Translations under genes and position numbers: made by a program | Notes under the pieces: generated by a model | What the model saw: only the letters and a program-made list of their open reading frames with translations | What the model was told of the DNA's origin: nothing | The model's database searches: none | NCBI RefSeq assembly: GCF_000227685.2 | Contig: NZ_CP007029.1 | Span: forward strand, 62,001 to 126,000 | DNA: 64,000 bases | Direction: 5' to 3' | Source of the DNA: Thioalkalivibrio paradoxus ARh 1 | Lineage (GTDB): Bacteria > Pseudomonadota > Gammaproteobacteria > Ectothiorhodospirales > Ectothiorhodospiraceae | Part shown: positions 16,903-26,374 of the stretch, one piece after another | Layout of the letters: each line of letters begins with the position of its first letter | How positions within the stretch are numbered: the first letter of the stretch is position 1

Positions 16903-18258
16903 ATGACTGATCTCTCCTGTTTCATGCCCTACGATATCCGCGGCCGCGTTCCCGATGACCTCGACACCGCGCTGGCCCGCGACATCGGCCGGGCTTTCGT
17001 CGCCGAGTTCGGGGCGCGCCGGGTCGTGGTCGGCCACGACGTGCGTCTGGAAAGCCCGGCGCTGGCGGCGGCGTTGTCGGAGGGGTTGACCGAAAGCGGC
17101 GCGGACGTCGTCGATATCGGCCTTTGCGGGACCGAGGAGGTGTATTTCGGCACGGTGCACCAGGCCGCGGACGGCGGCATCATGGTGACCGCGAGCCACA
17201 ACCCGAAGGGCTACAACGGCATGAAGCTGGTGCGGGCCGGTGCGGTGCCGGTCAGCGGCGACAGCGGGCTGCTGGCGATCCGGGATCGCATCGCCGCGCG
17301 GGACTTTCCGCCCCCGGGGCCGTCCGGGCGCGTGACGGTGGACGACGACAAGACGCCGTACCTGCAGCATCTGCTGGGCTACATCGACCCGGCGTTGCTG
17401 CGGCCGCTGAAGATCGTCGCCGATCCCGGCAACGGCGGTGCCGGCCCGGTGGTGCAGCGGCTCGCAGAGCGGCTGTCGCCGCTGGAGTTCGTGCTGATCC
17501 ACGAGATCCCCGACGGCAACTTCCCCAACGGGGTACCGAACCCGCTGCTGCCCGAGCGGCGCGCGGCCACCGCCGAGGCGGTGCGTCTCCACGGCGCCGA
17601 CTTCGGTATCGCCTGGGACGGTGATTTCGACCGCTGTTTCCTGTTCGACGCCGACGGGCGCTTCATCGAGGGGTATTACCTGGTGGGCCTGCTCGCGGAG
17701 GTGATGCTGAAAAAATACCCGGGCGAGAAGATCCTGCACGATCCGCGGTTGACCTGGAACACCATCGAGCAGGTGCAGGCCGCCGGCGGCCAGCCGGTGC
17801 TGACCAAGACCGGTCATGCGTTCATGAAGGAGCGCCTGCGCCGCGAGGACGCGGTATACGGTGGGGAGATGAGCGCGCATCACTATTTCCGCGACTTCGC
17901 GTATTGCGACAGCGGCATGATTCCCTGGCTGCTGATTGCCGAACTGATCAGCCGCAGCGGCCGCAGCCTGGCCGAGCTGGTCGACGCGCGGATGGCGGCG
18001 TTTCCCTGCAGCGGTGAGATCAATTTCCGCGTGCCTGCGGTGGCGCCGGTACTGGAGCGCGTGCTCGCGCACTTCGCTCCGCAACGCCCGGCGATCGACC
18101 GCACCGATGGGATCAGTGTGGAATTCCCCGACTGGCGCTTCAACCTGCGCGCGTCCAACACGGAGCCGCTGTTGCGCCTGAACGTCGAGTCGCGCGGCGA
18201 TCCGGACGCGGTCGAGCGGCGGGTGCAGGAACTGGCACACCTGATCGAGAGTGCCTGA
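16903..18258 (+). CDS. Phosphomannomutase/phosphoglucomutase (AlgC/ManB type)
   Basis: The 451-aa alpha-D-phosphohexomutase has its phosphoserine loop at Ser98 (VTASHNPKGYNGMKL), the metal-binding DGDFDRCFLFD, the sugar-recognition GGEMSAHHYF and the phosphate-binding RASNTEPLLRLN. It interconverts mannose-6-P and mannose-1-P, and possibly the glucose equivalents. ATG 16903 gives MTDLSCFMPYDIRG, the normal N-terminus; the open frame continues upstream but shows no family similarity. The next gene makes GDP-mannose from its product. Confidence 0.92.
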   Translation: MTDLSCFMPYDIRGRVPDDLDTALARDIGRAFVAEFGARRVVVGHDVRLESPALAAALSEGLTESGADVVDIGLCGTEEVYFGTVHQAADGGIMVTASHNPKGYNGMKLVRAGAVPVSGDSGLLAIRDRIAARDFPPPGPSGRVTVDDDKTPYLQHLLGYIDPALLRPLKIVADPGNGGAGPVVQRLAERLSPLEFVLIHEIPDGNFPNGVPNPLLPERRAATAEAVRLHGADFGIAWDGDFDRCFLFDADGRFIEGYYLVGLLAEVMLKKYPGEKILHDPRLTWNTIEQVQAAGGQPVLTKTGHAFMKERLRREDAVYGGEMSAHHYFRDFAYCDSGMIPWLLIAELISRSGRSLAELVDARMAAFPCSGEINFRVPAVAPVLERVLAHFAPQRPAIDRTDGISVEFPDWRFNLRASNTEPLLRLNVESRGDPDAVERRVQELAHLIESA

Positions 18259-18328
18259 TGCCGGCAAGGGACCCCAAGCCCTAGGCTAGATCACGGGTTC
18301 CTGGCCGTCGAGAACAAGGAAGGACGTC

Positions 18329-19741
18329 ATGATTCATGCAGTCATTCTGGCCGGCGGCAGCGGTACCCGCTTGTGGCCGCTGTCACGCCGCCAGTTGCCG
18401 AAGCAGTTCCTGCGCCTCGAGGGCGATCGCTCGCTGCTCGAGGCCACGCTCGACCGCCTGCAGCCGCTGGTCGAACCGGCGAACGCGCTGGTCGTGACCG
18501 GTTGCGAGCACGCGCGCGGCGAGGCGTATCAGGCGCTGCGGCCGTTCCGGACGCTGCTCGAACCCGTCGGACGCAACACCGCGCCCGCGATTGCACTGGC
18601 GGCCGCCTGGCTCAGCCGGAAGGGAGACGACCCAGTGATGGTGGTTCTGCCTGCGGATCACGTGATTCGCGACCTCCCGGCGTTTCACGCGGCGCTGCGC
18701 CAGGCGATCGCGGCCGCCGAGCAGGGTGCGCTGATCACGTTCGGAATCCGGCCGACGCATCCCGAGACGGGCTACGGCTACATCCGTGCGGTCACCGACG
18801 GGCGCACGGATGCTCCGGTCGAGCGTTTCACCGAGAAACCGGACGTGGCGACCGCCGAGGCCTTCCTGGCCGACGGCCATTACTGGTGGAATTCCGGAAT
18901 GTTCGTCTGGCGCGCGTCGACGATTCTCGACGAGATCCAGCGCCACCTGCCCGATCTGTACGAGGTGCTGGAACGGATCCGCGCCGAATGGCGCCGGGAG
19001 CCCGAGCGCGACGATCCGCAGCCGGCGATCGAAGCCCTGTTCCACGAAATGCCGTCGATCTCGATCGACTACGGCGTGCTCGAGCGTTCCGAGAACGTGC
19101 GGCTGGTGCCCTGTGATATCGGGTGGTCGGATGTCGGCAGCTGGGATGCGGTGCACGACCTGGCGGAACACGACACGCGCGGCAACGCGGCGCAGGGCAA
19201 TGTGCTCGCGATCGATTGTGACAACACGCTGATTCATGCAGGCAAGCGTCTGGTCGCTGCCGCCGGTGTTCGCGACCTCTGCGTGGTGGAGACCGCTGAT
19301 GCCGTGCTGGTGGTGCCGCGTGGGGAAACGCAGCGGGTGCGCGACCTGGTCGACGAGCTGAACCGGCGCGATGCCGCCGAGTCGCGGCTGCATTTGACGG
19401 TGCAGCGGCCCTGGGGCAGCTACACGGTGCTGGAGGAGTCCCCGGCGTACAAGATGAAGCGGATCACGGTGGCGCCGGGTGCCAGTCTGAGCCTGCAGCG
19501 CCATCAGCACCGCTCGGAGCACTGGATCGTGGTCTCCGGGACCGCGACCGTGACCCGCGGCGACGAACTGTTCACGGTGACGCGCAACGAGAGCACCTAT
19601 ATCCCGATCGGCGAGCGGCACCGGCTGGAGAACCGCGGCAAGATCCCGCTGCAGATCATCGAGGTTCAGGTGGGCGAGTACCTGGAGGAAGACGACATCG
19701 AGCGTTTCGACGACGTCTACCAGCGTCACCAGTCCAACTGA
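18329..19741 (+). CDS. Bifunctional mannose-1-phosphate guanylyltransferase / mannose-6-phosphate isomerase
   Basis: The 470-aa length fits the type II bifunctional family (AlgA/XanB/CpsB). The N-terminal nucleotidyltransferase has GGSGTRLWPLSR at residues 9-20, RFTEKPDVATAEAF and WNSGMFVWRA. The C-terminal cupin PMI domain has RPWGSYTVLEE, RHQHRSEHWIVVSG and YIPIGERHRLEN with metal-binding His/Glu. It turns mannose-6-P (isomerase) and mannose-1-P plus GTP into GDP-mannose. AAGGAAGGA precedes the ATG. It is 70 bases after the phosphomannomutase gene, so the two probably share a transcript. Confidence 0.94.
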   Translation: MIHAVILAGGSGTRLWPLSRRQLPKQFLRLEGDRSLLEATLDRLQPLVEPANALVVTGCEHARGEAYQALRPFRTLLEPVGRNTAPAIALAAAWLSRKGDDPVMVVLPADHVIRDLPAFHAALRQAIAAAEQGALITFGIRPTHPETGYGYIRAVTDGRTDAPVERFTEKPDVATAEAFLADGHYWWNSGMFVWRASTILDEIQRHLPDLYEVLERIRAEWRREPERDDPQPAIEALFHEMPSISIDYGVLERSENVRLVPCDIGWSDVGSWDAVHDLAEHDTRGNAAQGNVLAIDCDNTLIHAGKRLVAAAGVRDLCVVETADAVLVVPRGETQRVRDLVDELNRRDAAESRLHLTVQRPWGSYTVLEESPAYKMKRITVAPGASLSLQRHQHRSEHWIVVSGTATVTRGDELFTVTRNESTYIPIGERHRLENRGKIPLQIIEVQVGEYLEEDDIERFDDVYQRHQSN

Positions 19742-19742
19742 A

Positions 19743-19775
19743 AACCCCCGCCCCGCTTGCGGCGGGACGGGGGGC
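19743..19775. terminator. GC-rich hairpin after the GDP-mannose gene, possibly bidirectional
   Basis: AAAACCCCCGCCCCGC and GCGGGACGGGGGG pair with a TT/TTGC loop directly after the stop at 19741. On the plus strand no T-run follows. On the minus strand the stem is followed by TTTTCAG, so it may better terminate the convergent DUF302 transcript. Confidence 0.5.
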
Positions 19776-19912
19776 AGAGTATACGCCCGTGTCCTCTCAC
19801 GAGAGGTGATCGCCGCGTGCCACCGCTGACGGTGGCGCGGGAGGACCGCCGCGCGATTCACGTCCTGGCCGGGCGCGGCAGCGGCAGCCGGCTGCCGGCT
19901 ACGGGTGCTGGA

Positions 19913-20392
19913 TCAGTTGAGCACGCTCTTCAGGATGGTTTCGTTCTCCTCGGTCGCGTCGGCCATCACCTTGGCGATGGTGCCACCGAAGGCCTGGGCC
20001 ATCAGATGCGTGTTCATGCGCGATACCACCACGCGTCCGTCACTGGTCTCGTAGACCGAGATGCGGCAGGGCATCAGCGACGTCACGACCTTGGCCCGGT
20101 CCTCGGCCAGGATCTTGGCCGCGTGGTGAGGCTGGCACAGTTCAAGCACCGCAACGCGGCCTACTTCGTACCCATAGGGCGTCACCGCGTCGTGGAGCAT
20201 GTGCACGGTGGGCACCTTCCAGCCGTGTTCGGTTGCGGTGGCCTCGACGCGTTCGATCGTTTCTTCGAACGCGTAGCGGCTCTCGTCCTCGACGATCATC
20301 AGCTTCGGCGCAGCCGAGAACGCGGTGAGCATCATGGCGCCGACGCCCACCACGAAGCCGCCGATTCCGGTCACAATCAGTTTCTTGGACAT
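19913..20392 (-). CDS. DUF302 domain protein with N-terminal membrane anchor
   Basis: The 159-aa product starts MSKKLIVTGIGGFVVGVGAM, a single hydrophobic segment that is a signal anchor or uncleaved signal. The rest is a DUF302 domain: FEETIERVEATATEHGWKVP, HDAVTPYGYEVGRVAVLELCQPHHA and MPCRISVYETSDGRVVVSRMNT. DUF302 proteins occur with sulfur-oxidation and metal-handling genes; their activity is not established. AGGAG lies 9 bases before the ATG. A promoter-like sequence overlapped by an AT-rich dyad is found about 230 bases upstream. Confidence 0.85.
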   Translation of the reverse strand: MSKKLIVTGIGGFVVGVGAMMLTAFSAAPKLMIVEDESRYAFEETIERVEATATEHGWKVPTVHMLHDAVTPYGYEVGRVAVLELCQPHHAAKILAEDRAKVVTSLMPCRISVYETSDGRVVVSRMNTHLMAQAFGGTIAKVMADATEENETILKSVLN

Positions 20393-20624
20393 GGTTCAAT
20401 TTCTCCTGGTTTCAGGGTCGCTGCCGACCCTGGGGTGATTGGATTTGCAGTCAATGGCTTGCGCGATCCCGCATGCCGCCCGGCTGGTTCCGGCGCCACG
20501 CCCGGCCTTCGTCTTGCTGCGGCGGCGGTACGGCCGACCGGCAGACTCGTTCGGGGCGGGGGCCTGGGTTGCCCGGCGCGCATCCGGCGGTGAACCGGAG
20601 GCGGGAGCGCTCGCCTCTGCAAAC

Positions 20625-20654
20625 ATATTAGAGAATGCTAATGCATGGTGTCAT
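20625..20654 (-). promoter_or_regulatory. Candidate promoter with overlapping ATTAG-N6-CTAAT dyad for the DUF302 gene
   Basis: On the minus strand ATGACA and TAATAT are 18 bases apart, giving acceptable -35 and -10 boxes. The dyad ATTAG-AGAATG-CTAAT (20627-20642, plus-strand reading) overlaps the -10 box, in an AT-rich island within GC-rich DNA. Such dyads are typical operators of ArsR-type repressors (inference). The leader would be about 225 bases. Confidence 0.4.
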
Positions 20655-20702
20655 GCTCACACACTTGCCGTCGGGGCTTCAAGCGCATTTTTTCGCTCGT
20701 TT

Positions 20703-20909
20703 GCGTGAAAGTCAGGGCCTGTCTCGTGTCCCGGGCGACCCGTAGGGCGGAAAAGCGCAGCGTCAGCCGTCGCTCGGCGTTCGGATCGCCCCGCGCGGCC
20801 TGCGGCAACGCCGGCGTGGGAATGGCGGATGACGGCCCTTGGCCTCTTCCGCCCTACGCCTACGCCTCTTTCATCCTCAGGGGTGGCTGCCCGCGCCATG
20901 ACAGTTAGC
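20703..20909. repeat. Interspersed GTAGGGCGG palindromic element, copy 2 (tandem with copy 3)
   Basis: A full copy: GCGTGAAAGTCA...GGCCTGTCTCGTGTCCC, the core GTAGGGCGGAAAAGCGCAGC...TTCCGCCCTAC, and the end GGGGTGGC...CATGACAGTTAGC. It overlaps the start of copy 3, so the two are in tandem in the same orientation. Confidence 0.82.
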
Positions 20910-21110
20910 GTGAAAGAACCCGCGGCGCGCGTCCGGGGTGACCTGTAGGGCGGAAAAGCGCAGCGTCATCCGCCGCTCGGCGTTCGCGCCTCCCCGGCGC
21001 TTGCGGCAACCCCGGCGCCAGCTGGCGGATGACGGCCTTCGGCCTTTTCCGCCCTACGGCTACGCCTCTTTCATCATCGGGGGTGGCCACATAGGCCATG
21101 GAAGTTTGCG
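20908..21110. repeat. Interspersed GTAGGGCGG palindromic element, copy 3
   Basis: It begins GCGTGAAAGAACC at the end of copy 2 and holds the full palindromic core with GTCATCCGCC and GGCGGATGACG arms, ending near GGGGTGGC...GGCCATGG. Its right end is less conserved than that of copy 2. Confidence 0.8.
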
Positions 21111-21417
21111 CCGGATTCGTTGGTGGTGCCGTGAAGCAACCCCGGGCGCTGGATGGCGCGCGATGACGTTCGGCCCGTTCGGCCCTGCGGGTCGTTCGTG
21201 TGCGGGGCTGGTGGGCACCCACGAGCTCCGGCCGCGGCGCATCTGCTCCGCGTCGGGTCGGCACGGCTGTCGCAGAGATGGATTGACAAGGTTCCCCGGG
21301 AAACGTGTTAATGGGGGCCGATACCCTGTGTGGCGTCGCCGGGGGTCTGAGGTCGGGGCGCACTCGGGCCGCAGGGCACGGGGCAGGGGCAACCTTCATC
21401 GAACAGGGGAGAACGGG
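21111..21417. other. Intergenic upstream of the membrane-protein gene
   Basis: About 300 bases with no supported gene. CGTTTCCCGGGGAACC-type complementary segments (TTCCCCGGGAA near 21291-21301) form a short palindrome. No clear promoter was recognised. Confidence 0.4.
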
Positions 21418-22155
21418 ATGGACATCAATAGCATGGCCCTCAACCGGGGCTGGGGGCTCTTTGGGCGGGGCTGGAAGATTTTCACCGGCGGGGTCGTTCC
21501 GTGGATTCTGGCGCTGATCGTGTTCTTCGTGCTCAGCATCGTGCTGAACCTGATTCCGCTGATTGGCGGTCTCGTGCTGGCGGTGATCACGCCTGCGCTG
21601 ATCGCGGGGTTCCTGAAACTGGCCGATGAGATCGAGGCGGGCCGGGAAGCGCGAGTGGGTCACTTGTTCGCGCCGCTGCAGGATGCGGACCGGCGTAACC
21701 CGCTGCTGTTGCTGGGCCTGCTGGCGCTGGTGGCGTCGGTCGTGCTGGCCGTGGTCGCGGCCGCGTTCGTCGGCGGAGCGGTCATGCTGGACGACACATC
21801 GGGCTTCGGCGCCGGCATGATGCCCCTGGCAGGGGTCGGCTTCTTCGGACTGATCGTGTTGTTCCTGCTCTACCTGGCGGTTTTTGCCGCGCTGGCGTTT
21901 TCGATCCCGCTGGTGTACTTCCGCGGCGTGCCGATCGGCGAGGCAGTGCTCGCCAGCATCCAGGGGACCATTACCAATCTCGCCCCGCTGATCATCTTCT
22001 CGGTGATCTATTTCGTTCTGGCGATGATCGCGATGATCCCGTTGGGCCTTGGTTTTCTGATTCTCGGGCCGGTCGTGCTCGGCGCAGTGTACGGCGCCTA
22101 CCGCGAGATCTTCCCGGAGCCGGAAACCGAAGTGATCGAGAGCGAAGTGTCCTGA
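21418..22155 (+). CDS. Polytopic membrane protein, BPSS1780-like
   Basis: The 245-aa product begins MDINSMALNRGWGLFGRGWK and then has about five hydrophobic segments, e.g. ILALIVFFVLSIVLNLIPLI and IVLFLLYLAVFAALAF, and ends with the acidic tail EPETEVIESEVS. The N-terminal WGLFGRGWKIF followed by a broad hydrophobic protein with LADEIEAGREARVGHLF resembles the BPSS1780 family of uncharacterised membrane proteins. ATG 21418 follows GGGGAGAACGG. No function is known, and no operon partner lies nearby. Confidence 0.75.
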   Translation: MDINSMALNRGWGLFGRGWKIFTGGVVPWILALIVFFVLSIVLNLIPLIGGLVLAVITPALIAGFLKLADEIEAGREARVGHLFAPLQDADRRNPLLLLGLLALVASVVLAVVAAAFVGGAVMLDDTSGFGAGMMPLAGVGFFGLIVLFLLYLAVFAALAFSIPLVYFRGVPIGEAVLASIQGTITNLAPLIIFSVIYFVLAMIAMIPLGLGFLILGPVVLGAVYGAYREIFPEPETEVIESEVS

Positions 22156-22332
22156 GACACGCGGCATCGGCCGGGATGGGGGCGTTTCGCAACGCATCCC
22201 GGCGACCGCCCGGGTCCGATCCTGCGACGGCCGGTGGCGGAGGCCGTGCTGCCCGTGCCGATGCGATTGCCGCGGATCCGGCGGTTGCGATGCGGGCGAC
22301 GACGATCCCGGCTGCCGGATGCGGCTCGCAGG

Positions 22333-23544
22333 TCAGCCGTTCTGGGCCTTGGGCGGGGGCGCGGCCTCGTCGCTGTTCGTGGAGGACGCGGGGCGGCCGG
22401 TTGTGTTCTCCCCTTCCCCTTCCCTTTCGCCGGGGTCGGCCGGGGCGGGCCCGGTCTTCTTGGCGCGCGTCAGTTCGTCTTGCTCGGCTTCCATGCGGTC
22501 CAATTCGGCGTCCATTTCGGCTTCGGTGAGCGGGCGGTAGGCGTCGTCCGCCGAGGCCGGCGCCTGGTCCCGCGCAGCGGAATCGGGGGGCGCGGAGGCG
22601 GATGCGCCGCGGGGCGCGGCTCCGGCCGCGGCAGCGCTGGAGCCTGCGGCCGGGGCGGTGTCCCGCGCGGGCGGGGTCTGGCTGCCCGAGCCACCGCCGG
22701 AGCTGCCCCCGGGGGTGCCGGATCGCGTGGCACCGCCGCCCGGCCCGTCGTCGTCCGGTCCGTCATCGTCCGTTCCTTCGGTGGCCAGGCGATCGGCCTT
22801 TCGGCGTTCCATGATTCGGGACAGGATCAGGCCGATCTCGAACAGCAGCCACATCGGCAGGGCCAGCAGGGTCTGCGAGATGATGTCTGGCGGCGTGAGG
22901 ACCATGCCGACCACGAAGGTGCCGACGATTACGTAGGGCCGCTTGCGGGCCAGCTTGTCGGGCGTGGTCGCGCCCATCGACACCAGCAGGATGGTCGCGA
23001 TCGGCACCTCGAAGGCGATGCCGAACGCGAGGAAGAGCATGATCACGAAGTCGAGGTAGCGCGAGATATCGGTCATCACCGCGACGCCTTCGGGAGCCGT
23101 CGCGGTGAAGAACGCGAAGATCAGCGGGAACACCACGAAATAGGCGAATGCCATCCCGAGGTAGAACAGCAGCGTCGACGACGCGACCAGCGGTGCGGCC
23201 AGCCGCTTCTCGTGCTTGTACAGCCCGGGCGCGATGAAGGCCCAGAGCTGGTATAGCGTGTAGGGGATGGTGAGCACCACCGCCAGCAGCAGAACCAGCT
23301 TGAACGGGATCAGGAACGGTGCCGCGACCTCGATCGCGATCATGCTGGTGCCTTCGGGCAGGTGCACCATCAGCGGCGTCGCGAGCCAGGTGTAGATCTG
23401 ATTCGCGAACGGGAACAGCAGCAGGAACACGACCAGGATCGCCAGGAACATGCGCAGGATCCGGTCGCGCAGCTCGATCAGGTGGCTGAGCAGGGTCTCG
23501 GTCGCCTCTGCCGAAGGCTCGCCCGCGGACTTGTCCTTGCTCAT
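22333..23544 (-). CDS. tatC: Sec-independent protein translocase TatC with a long C-terminal extension
   Basis: The first ~250 of 403 residues are a normal six-helix Tat[15 protein letters not shown] at the N-terminus (twin-arginine recognition face), [17 protein letters not shown], and [10 protein letters not shown]. TatC binds the twin-arginine signal and, with TatA and TatB, exports folded proteins. Residues ~250-403 are an unusual extension rich in Gly, Pro, Ala, Ser and acidic residues with one short helix-like stretch ([19 protein letters not shown]). Family members are commonly about 250 aa. It overlaps tatB by 4 bases. SoxY encoded at 28719 is a likely substrate. Confidence 0.94.
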   Translation of the reverse strand: MSKDKSAGEPSAEATETLLSHLIELRDRILRMFLAILVVFLLLFPFANQIYTWLATPLMVHLPEGTSMIAIEVAAPFLIPFKLVLLLAVVLTIPYTLYQLWAFIAPGLYKHEKRLAAPLVASSTLLFYLGMAFAYFVVFPLIFAFFTATAPEGVAVMTDISRYLDFVIMLFLAFGIAFEVPIATILLVSMGATTPDKLARKRPYVIVGTFVVGMVLTPPDIISQTLLALPMWLLFEIGLILSRIMERRKADRLATEGTDDDGPDDDGPGGGATRSGTPGGSSGGGSGSQTPPARDTAPAAGSSAAAAGAAPRGASASAPPDSAARDQAPASADDAYRPLTEAEMDAELDRMEAEQDELTRAKKTGPAPADPGEREGEGENTTGRPASSTNSDEAAPPPKAQNG

Positions 23545-24065
23545 GCCTTGTTCGCTTTCTTGTCGTCAGGGGCGCCGGGAGCGCCGGTTTCAGCGGGCTG
23601 GGGTTTCGGGGCGTCGGTCAGCAGGTCGCTGTCGAGACGGTTCTGCACCGGCACGCGCCGGATGCGCGGAGGCGGCTTGGCCTCGCCGCCGCTCTCGGCG
23701 GCCTTCGGCTTTTCGGCGCCGGGGCGTGCCTCCGGGTCCAGTTTCTTCCGGTCGTCCCCGGTGTCGTCGAGGTTTTCGCGCAGCGTCTGTTCGGTTTCCT
23801 TCAGATCCTCGCGCAGGCTCGTTTCGGTCTCCTGCATCATGCTCTTGAGTTCCTGGATCTCCTGCTCCTGGCCCTTGAGCATCTTGCGCAGTTCGTCGGT
23901 CTGGAGTTCCTGCTCGATATCCGAGCGCACGCTGTTCACGAAGCGGCGGGTCTTGCCGACGAAGCGGCCGATCTCGCGCGCAAGCCCGGGCAGGCGCTCC
24001 GGCCCGACGACGAGCAGCGCGACCAGCGTGATGATCAGGATTTCCCAGAAGCCGATGTCGAACAT
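23541..24065 (-). CDS. tatB: Sec-independent protein translocase TatB
   Basis: The 174-aa product has the TatB N-terminus [20 protein letters not shown] with the conserved Glu in the helix, the [13 protein letters not shown] hinge and a long amphipathic/coiled-coil region ([20 protein letters not shown]). The tail is Pro/Ala/Lys-rich. TatB with TatC forms the signal-recognition complex. It overlaps tatC by ATGA and starts 38 bases after tatA. Confidence 0.95.
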   Translation of the reverse strand: MFDIGFWEILIITLVALLVVGPERLPGLAREIGRFVGKTRRFVNSVRSDIEQELQTDELRKMLKGQEQEIQELKSMMQETETSLREDLKETEQTLRENLDDTGDDRKKLDPEARPGAEKPKAAESGGEAKPPPRIRRVPVQNRLDSDLLTDAPKPQPAETGAPGAPDDKKANKA

Positions 24066-24103
24066 AATCTATCCCCTGGGCCGGAACGGCGGCCCGCGCG
24101 GGT

Positions 24104-24409
24104 TCAGGACGGGCGGTCGCCGTTGCGGCTGCCGGACTCCGACGCCTTGGTGGCCTCGGCGTCGATCACGCGTCCCTTCTGCTGTTCTTCCACCTTGGGT
24201 ACCTCTGCACCCTCGCGGCGCTCGGCGGCGTCCTTGTCCTTGTCGGTGTCCGAATCGTCGTCGCCGCTTTCCTTGACCGACTTGCGGAAGTTCTTGATGG
24301 CGGAGCCGATGTCACCGCCCATGTTGCGCAGCTTCTTGGTGCCGAACAGAAGCACCACGATGAGCAGGATGATGAGAAGCTGCCAGATGCTGATACCGCC
24401 GATCCCCAT
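24104..24409 (-). CDS. tatA: Sec-independent protein translocase TatA
   Basis: The 101-aa product begins [20 protein letters not shown], then the [20 protein letters not shown] hinge and amphipathic helix, and a charged Asp/Lys tail. TatA oligomers form the translocation pore. The start at 24409 is the family N-terminus; GGAGGCATCCC precedes it. It follows hisE by 67 bases in the same direction, a usual gammaproteobacterial arrangement. Confidence 0.95.
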   Translation of the reverse strand: MGIGGISIWQLLIILLIVVLLFGTKKLRNMGGDIGSAIKNFRKSVKESGDDDSDTDKDKDAAERREGAEVPKVEEQQKGRVIDAEATKASESGSRNGDRPS

Positions 24410-24476
24410 GGGATGCCTCCGAAACGATGGATACGATAGCCTGAAGGCCCGTGGCCCGGTAATCAAGGCGGGCCGG

Positions 24477-24815
24477 TCAGCCCGACCGCCGGCCGTTGGT
24501 GGTTCGGGCGGCCTTTTCGGCGATGCCGGACAGGCCGAACCGGCGATCGAGCTCGGCCAGCACCGCATCGGGGTGCAGGCCACGGGCAGACAATACCACG
24601 AGCGCATGAAACCAGAGATCAGCCATCTCGGAAACCAGGGCATCCGGGTCCGGGTTCTTCGCGGCGATCACGGTCTCGGTGGCTTCTTCGCCGAGCTTCT
24701 TGAGCATCACGTCGAGCCCTCGGTGGTGCAGCGAGGCCACGTACGACTGCTCCGGGTCGGCCTCGCGGCGGGATTCGATCACCTCCGCCAGCCGCGACAG
24801 CACGTCGGCACTCAT
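24477..24815 (-). CDS. hisE: Phosphoribosyl-ATP pyrophosphohydrolase
   Basis: The 112-aa MazG-like product has [26 protein letters not shown] and [18 protein letters not shown], with the Glu/Asp clusters that bind Mg2+. It hydrolyses PR-ATP to PR-AMP in step 2 of histidine biosynthesis. It is separate from HisI here; no hisI is in the window, so step 3 must be encoded elsewhere. Its ATG overlaps the hisF stop (ATGA). Confidence 0.95.
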   Translation of the reverse strand: MSADVLSRLAEVIESRREADPEQSYVASLHHRGLDVMLKKLGEEATETVIAAKNPDPDALVSEMADLWFHALVVLSARGLHPDAVLAELDRRFGLSGIAEKAARTTNGRRSG

Positions 24816-25600
24816 GCCCGCGCCTCCGGCACCGGGCGCACCGGGACGCCCGCAGCGGCCATCGCTGCCTTGGCCTCGCCCACGGTGTGCTGCCCGAAGT
24901 GAAAGATGCTCGCGGCGAGTACCGCATCGGCGTGGCCTTCCACCACGCCCGCGACCAGATGCGCGAGTTCACCGACGCCGCCGGAAGCGATCACCGGGAT
25001 GTTGACCGCGTCGCTGACCGAGCGCGTGAGGTCGAGGTCGAACCCGGCGCGGGTGCCGTCCCGGTCCATGCTGGTCAGCAGGATCTCCCCGGCGCCGAGC
25101 GTCGCCATTTTCTGCGCCCAGGCGACTGCGTCGATCCCGGTGCCGCGGCGCCCGCCATGCGTGAAAACCTCCCAGTGCGGGTACTCGGCGTCGTCGTCGA
25201 CGCGCTTGGCGTCGATCGCGACCACGATGCACTGGCTGCCGACGCGGTCCGCGGCCTCGGCGACGAGCTCTGGACGGTGCACCGCGGCAGTGTTGATCGA
25301 GACCTTGTCGGCGCCGGCATTGAGCAGTCGGCGGATATCGGCGACCTCGCGGATGCCGCCGCCGACGGTGAGCGGAATGAACACCTGTTCGGCCACCTGT
25401 TCGACCACGTGGACGATGGTCTCGCGCTCATCGCTGCTTGCGGTGATGTCGAGAAACGTGATTTCGTCGGCGCCCTGCGCGTCGTAGCGGCGCGCGACCT
25501 CGACCGGGTCGCCGGCGTCGCGAATCCCGACGAAGTTCACGCCCTTGACCACGCGTCCGGCGTCGACGTCGAGGCAGGGGATGATGCGCCGCGCGAGCAT
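24812..25600 (-). CDS. hisF: Imidazole glycerol phosphate synthase, cyclase subunit
   Basis: The 262-aa TIM barrel has the catalytic Asp11 ([20 protein letters not shown]) and [11 protein letters not shown] around Asp130, with phosphate loops VGGGIREV and IASGGVGEL. It uses ammonia from HisH to form IGP and AICAR from PRFAR. It overlaps hisE by 4 bases and follows hisA by 2. Confidence 0.96.
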   Translation of the reverse strand: MLARRIIPCLDVDAGRVVKGVNFVGIRDAGDPVEVARRYDAQGADEITFLDITASSDERETIVHVVEQVAEQVFIPLTVGGGIREVADIRRLLNAGADKVSINTAAVHRPELVAEAADRVGSQCIVVAIDAKRVDDDAEYPHWEVFTHGGRRGTGIDAVAWAQKMATLGAGEILLTSMDRDGTRAGFDLDLTRSVSDAVNIPVIASGGVGELAHLVAGVVEGHADAVLAASIFHFGQHTVGEAKAAMAAAGVPVRPVPEARA

Positions 25601-25602
25601 GC

Positions 25603-26340
25603 TCAGTCTCCGCCCCCGGCGAGCGCGATCGCCTCCTGCAGCGTGAACGCGTCCTCGTACAGCGCGCGGCCGACGATCACGCCGTCGATGCCGTCGTCCT
25701 CGTGTTCCTTCACCCGGCGGATGTCGTCCAGCGAACTGACGCCGCCGGAGGCGATCACCGGGATCCGCACCGCGCGCGCAAGCCGCGCGGTGGCGTCGAC
25801 GTTGACCCCCTGCATCATGCCGTCGCGGCTGATATCGGTGTAGATGATGGCCATCACGCCGTCGGCCTCGAAGTGCTGGGCGAGGTCGATCACGTCGTGG
25901 TGCGAGAGCTTGGACCAGCCGTCGACCGCGAGTTTGCCGTCGCGTGCGTCGAGCCCGACGATGATGCGCCCAGGAAACTCCAGGCAGAGGTCGTTCACGA
26001 AGTGCGGTGCGCTGACCGCCTTGGTGCCGACGATCACGTACTCCACCCCGGCCTCGAGATAGGCCTGCACCGTGTCCGCGTCGCGGATGCCGCCACCGAC
26101 CTGGATGCGCAGTTCCGGGTGGGCGTCGGCGATCCGGTGGATCACGTCCGCGTTCTTCGGAGCGCCGGCAAAGGCGCCGTCGAGGTCGACGATGTGCAGC
26201 CGTTCGGCCCCGGCGTCGATCCAGCGCGAAGCCATCGCCACCGGATCGTCGCCGAACACCGTCGACTCGTCCATGCGCCCCTGGCGCAGCCGCACACACT
26301 TTCCTTCCTTGAGATCAATTGCAGGGATGACCAGCATCAT
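25603..26340 (-). CDS. hisA: ProFAR isomerase
   Basis: The 245-aa TIM barrel starts [20 protein letters not shown] with catalytic Asp9, has [12 protein letters not shown] and the second phosphate site [12 protein letters not shown]. The enzyme performs the Amadori rearrangement of ProFAR to PRFAR, the substrate of HisHF. Either of the first two Met codons may initiate. It lies between hisH and hisF. Confidence 0.96.
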   Translation of the reverse strand: MMLVIPAIDLKEGKCVRLRQGRMDESTVFGDDPVAMASRWIDAGAERLHIVDLDGAFAGAPKNADVIHRIADAHPELRIQVGGGIRDADTVQAYLEAGVEYVIVGTKAVSAPHFVNDLCLEFPGRIIVGLDARDGKLAVDGWSKLSHHDVIDLAQHFEADGVMAIIYTDISRDGMMQGVNVDATARLARAVRIPVIASGGVSSLDDIRRVKEHEDDGIDGVIVGRALYEDAFTLQEAIALAGGGD

Positions 26341-26374
26341 CGGCTCCGGTAGAGGGAAACGCGCGGGGCCCGCA

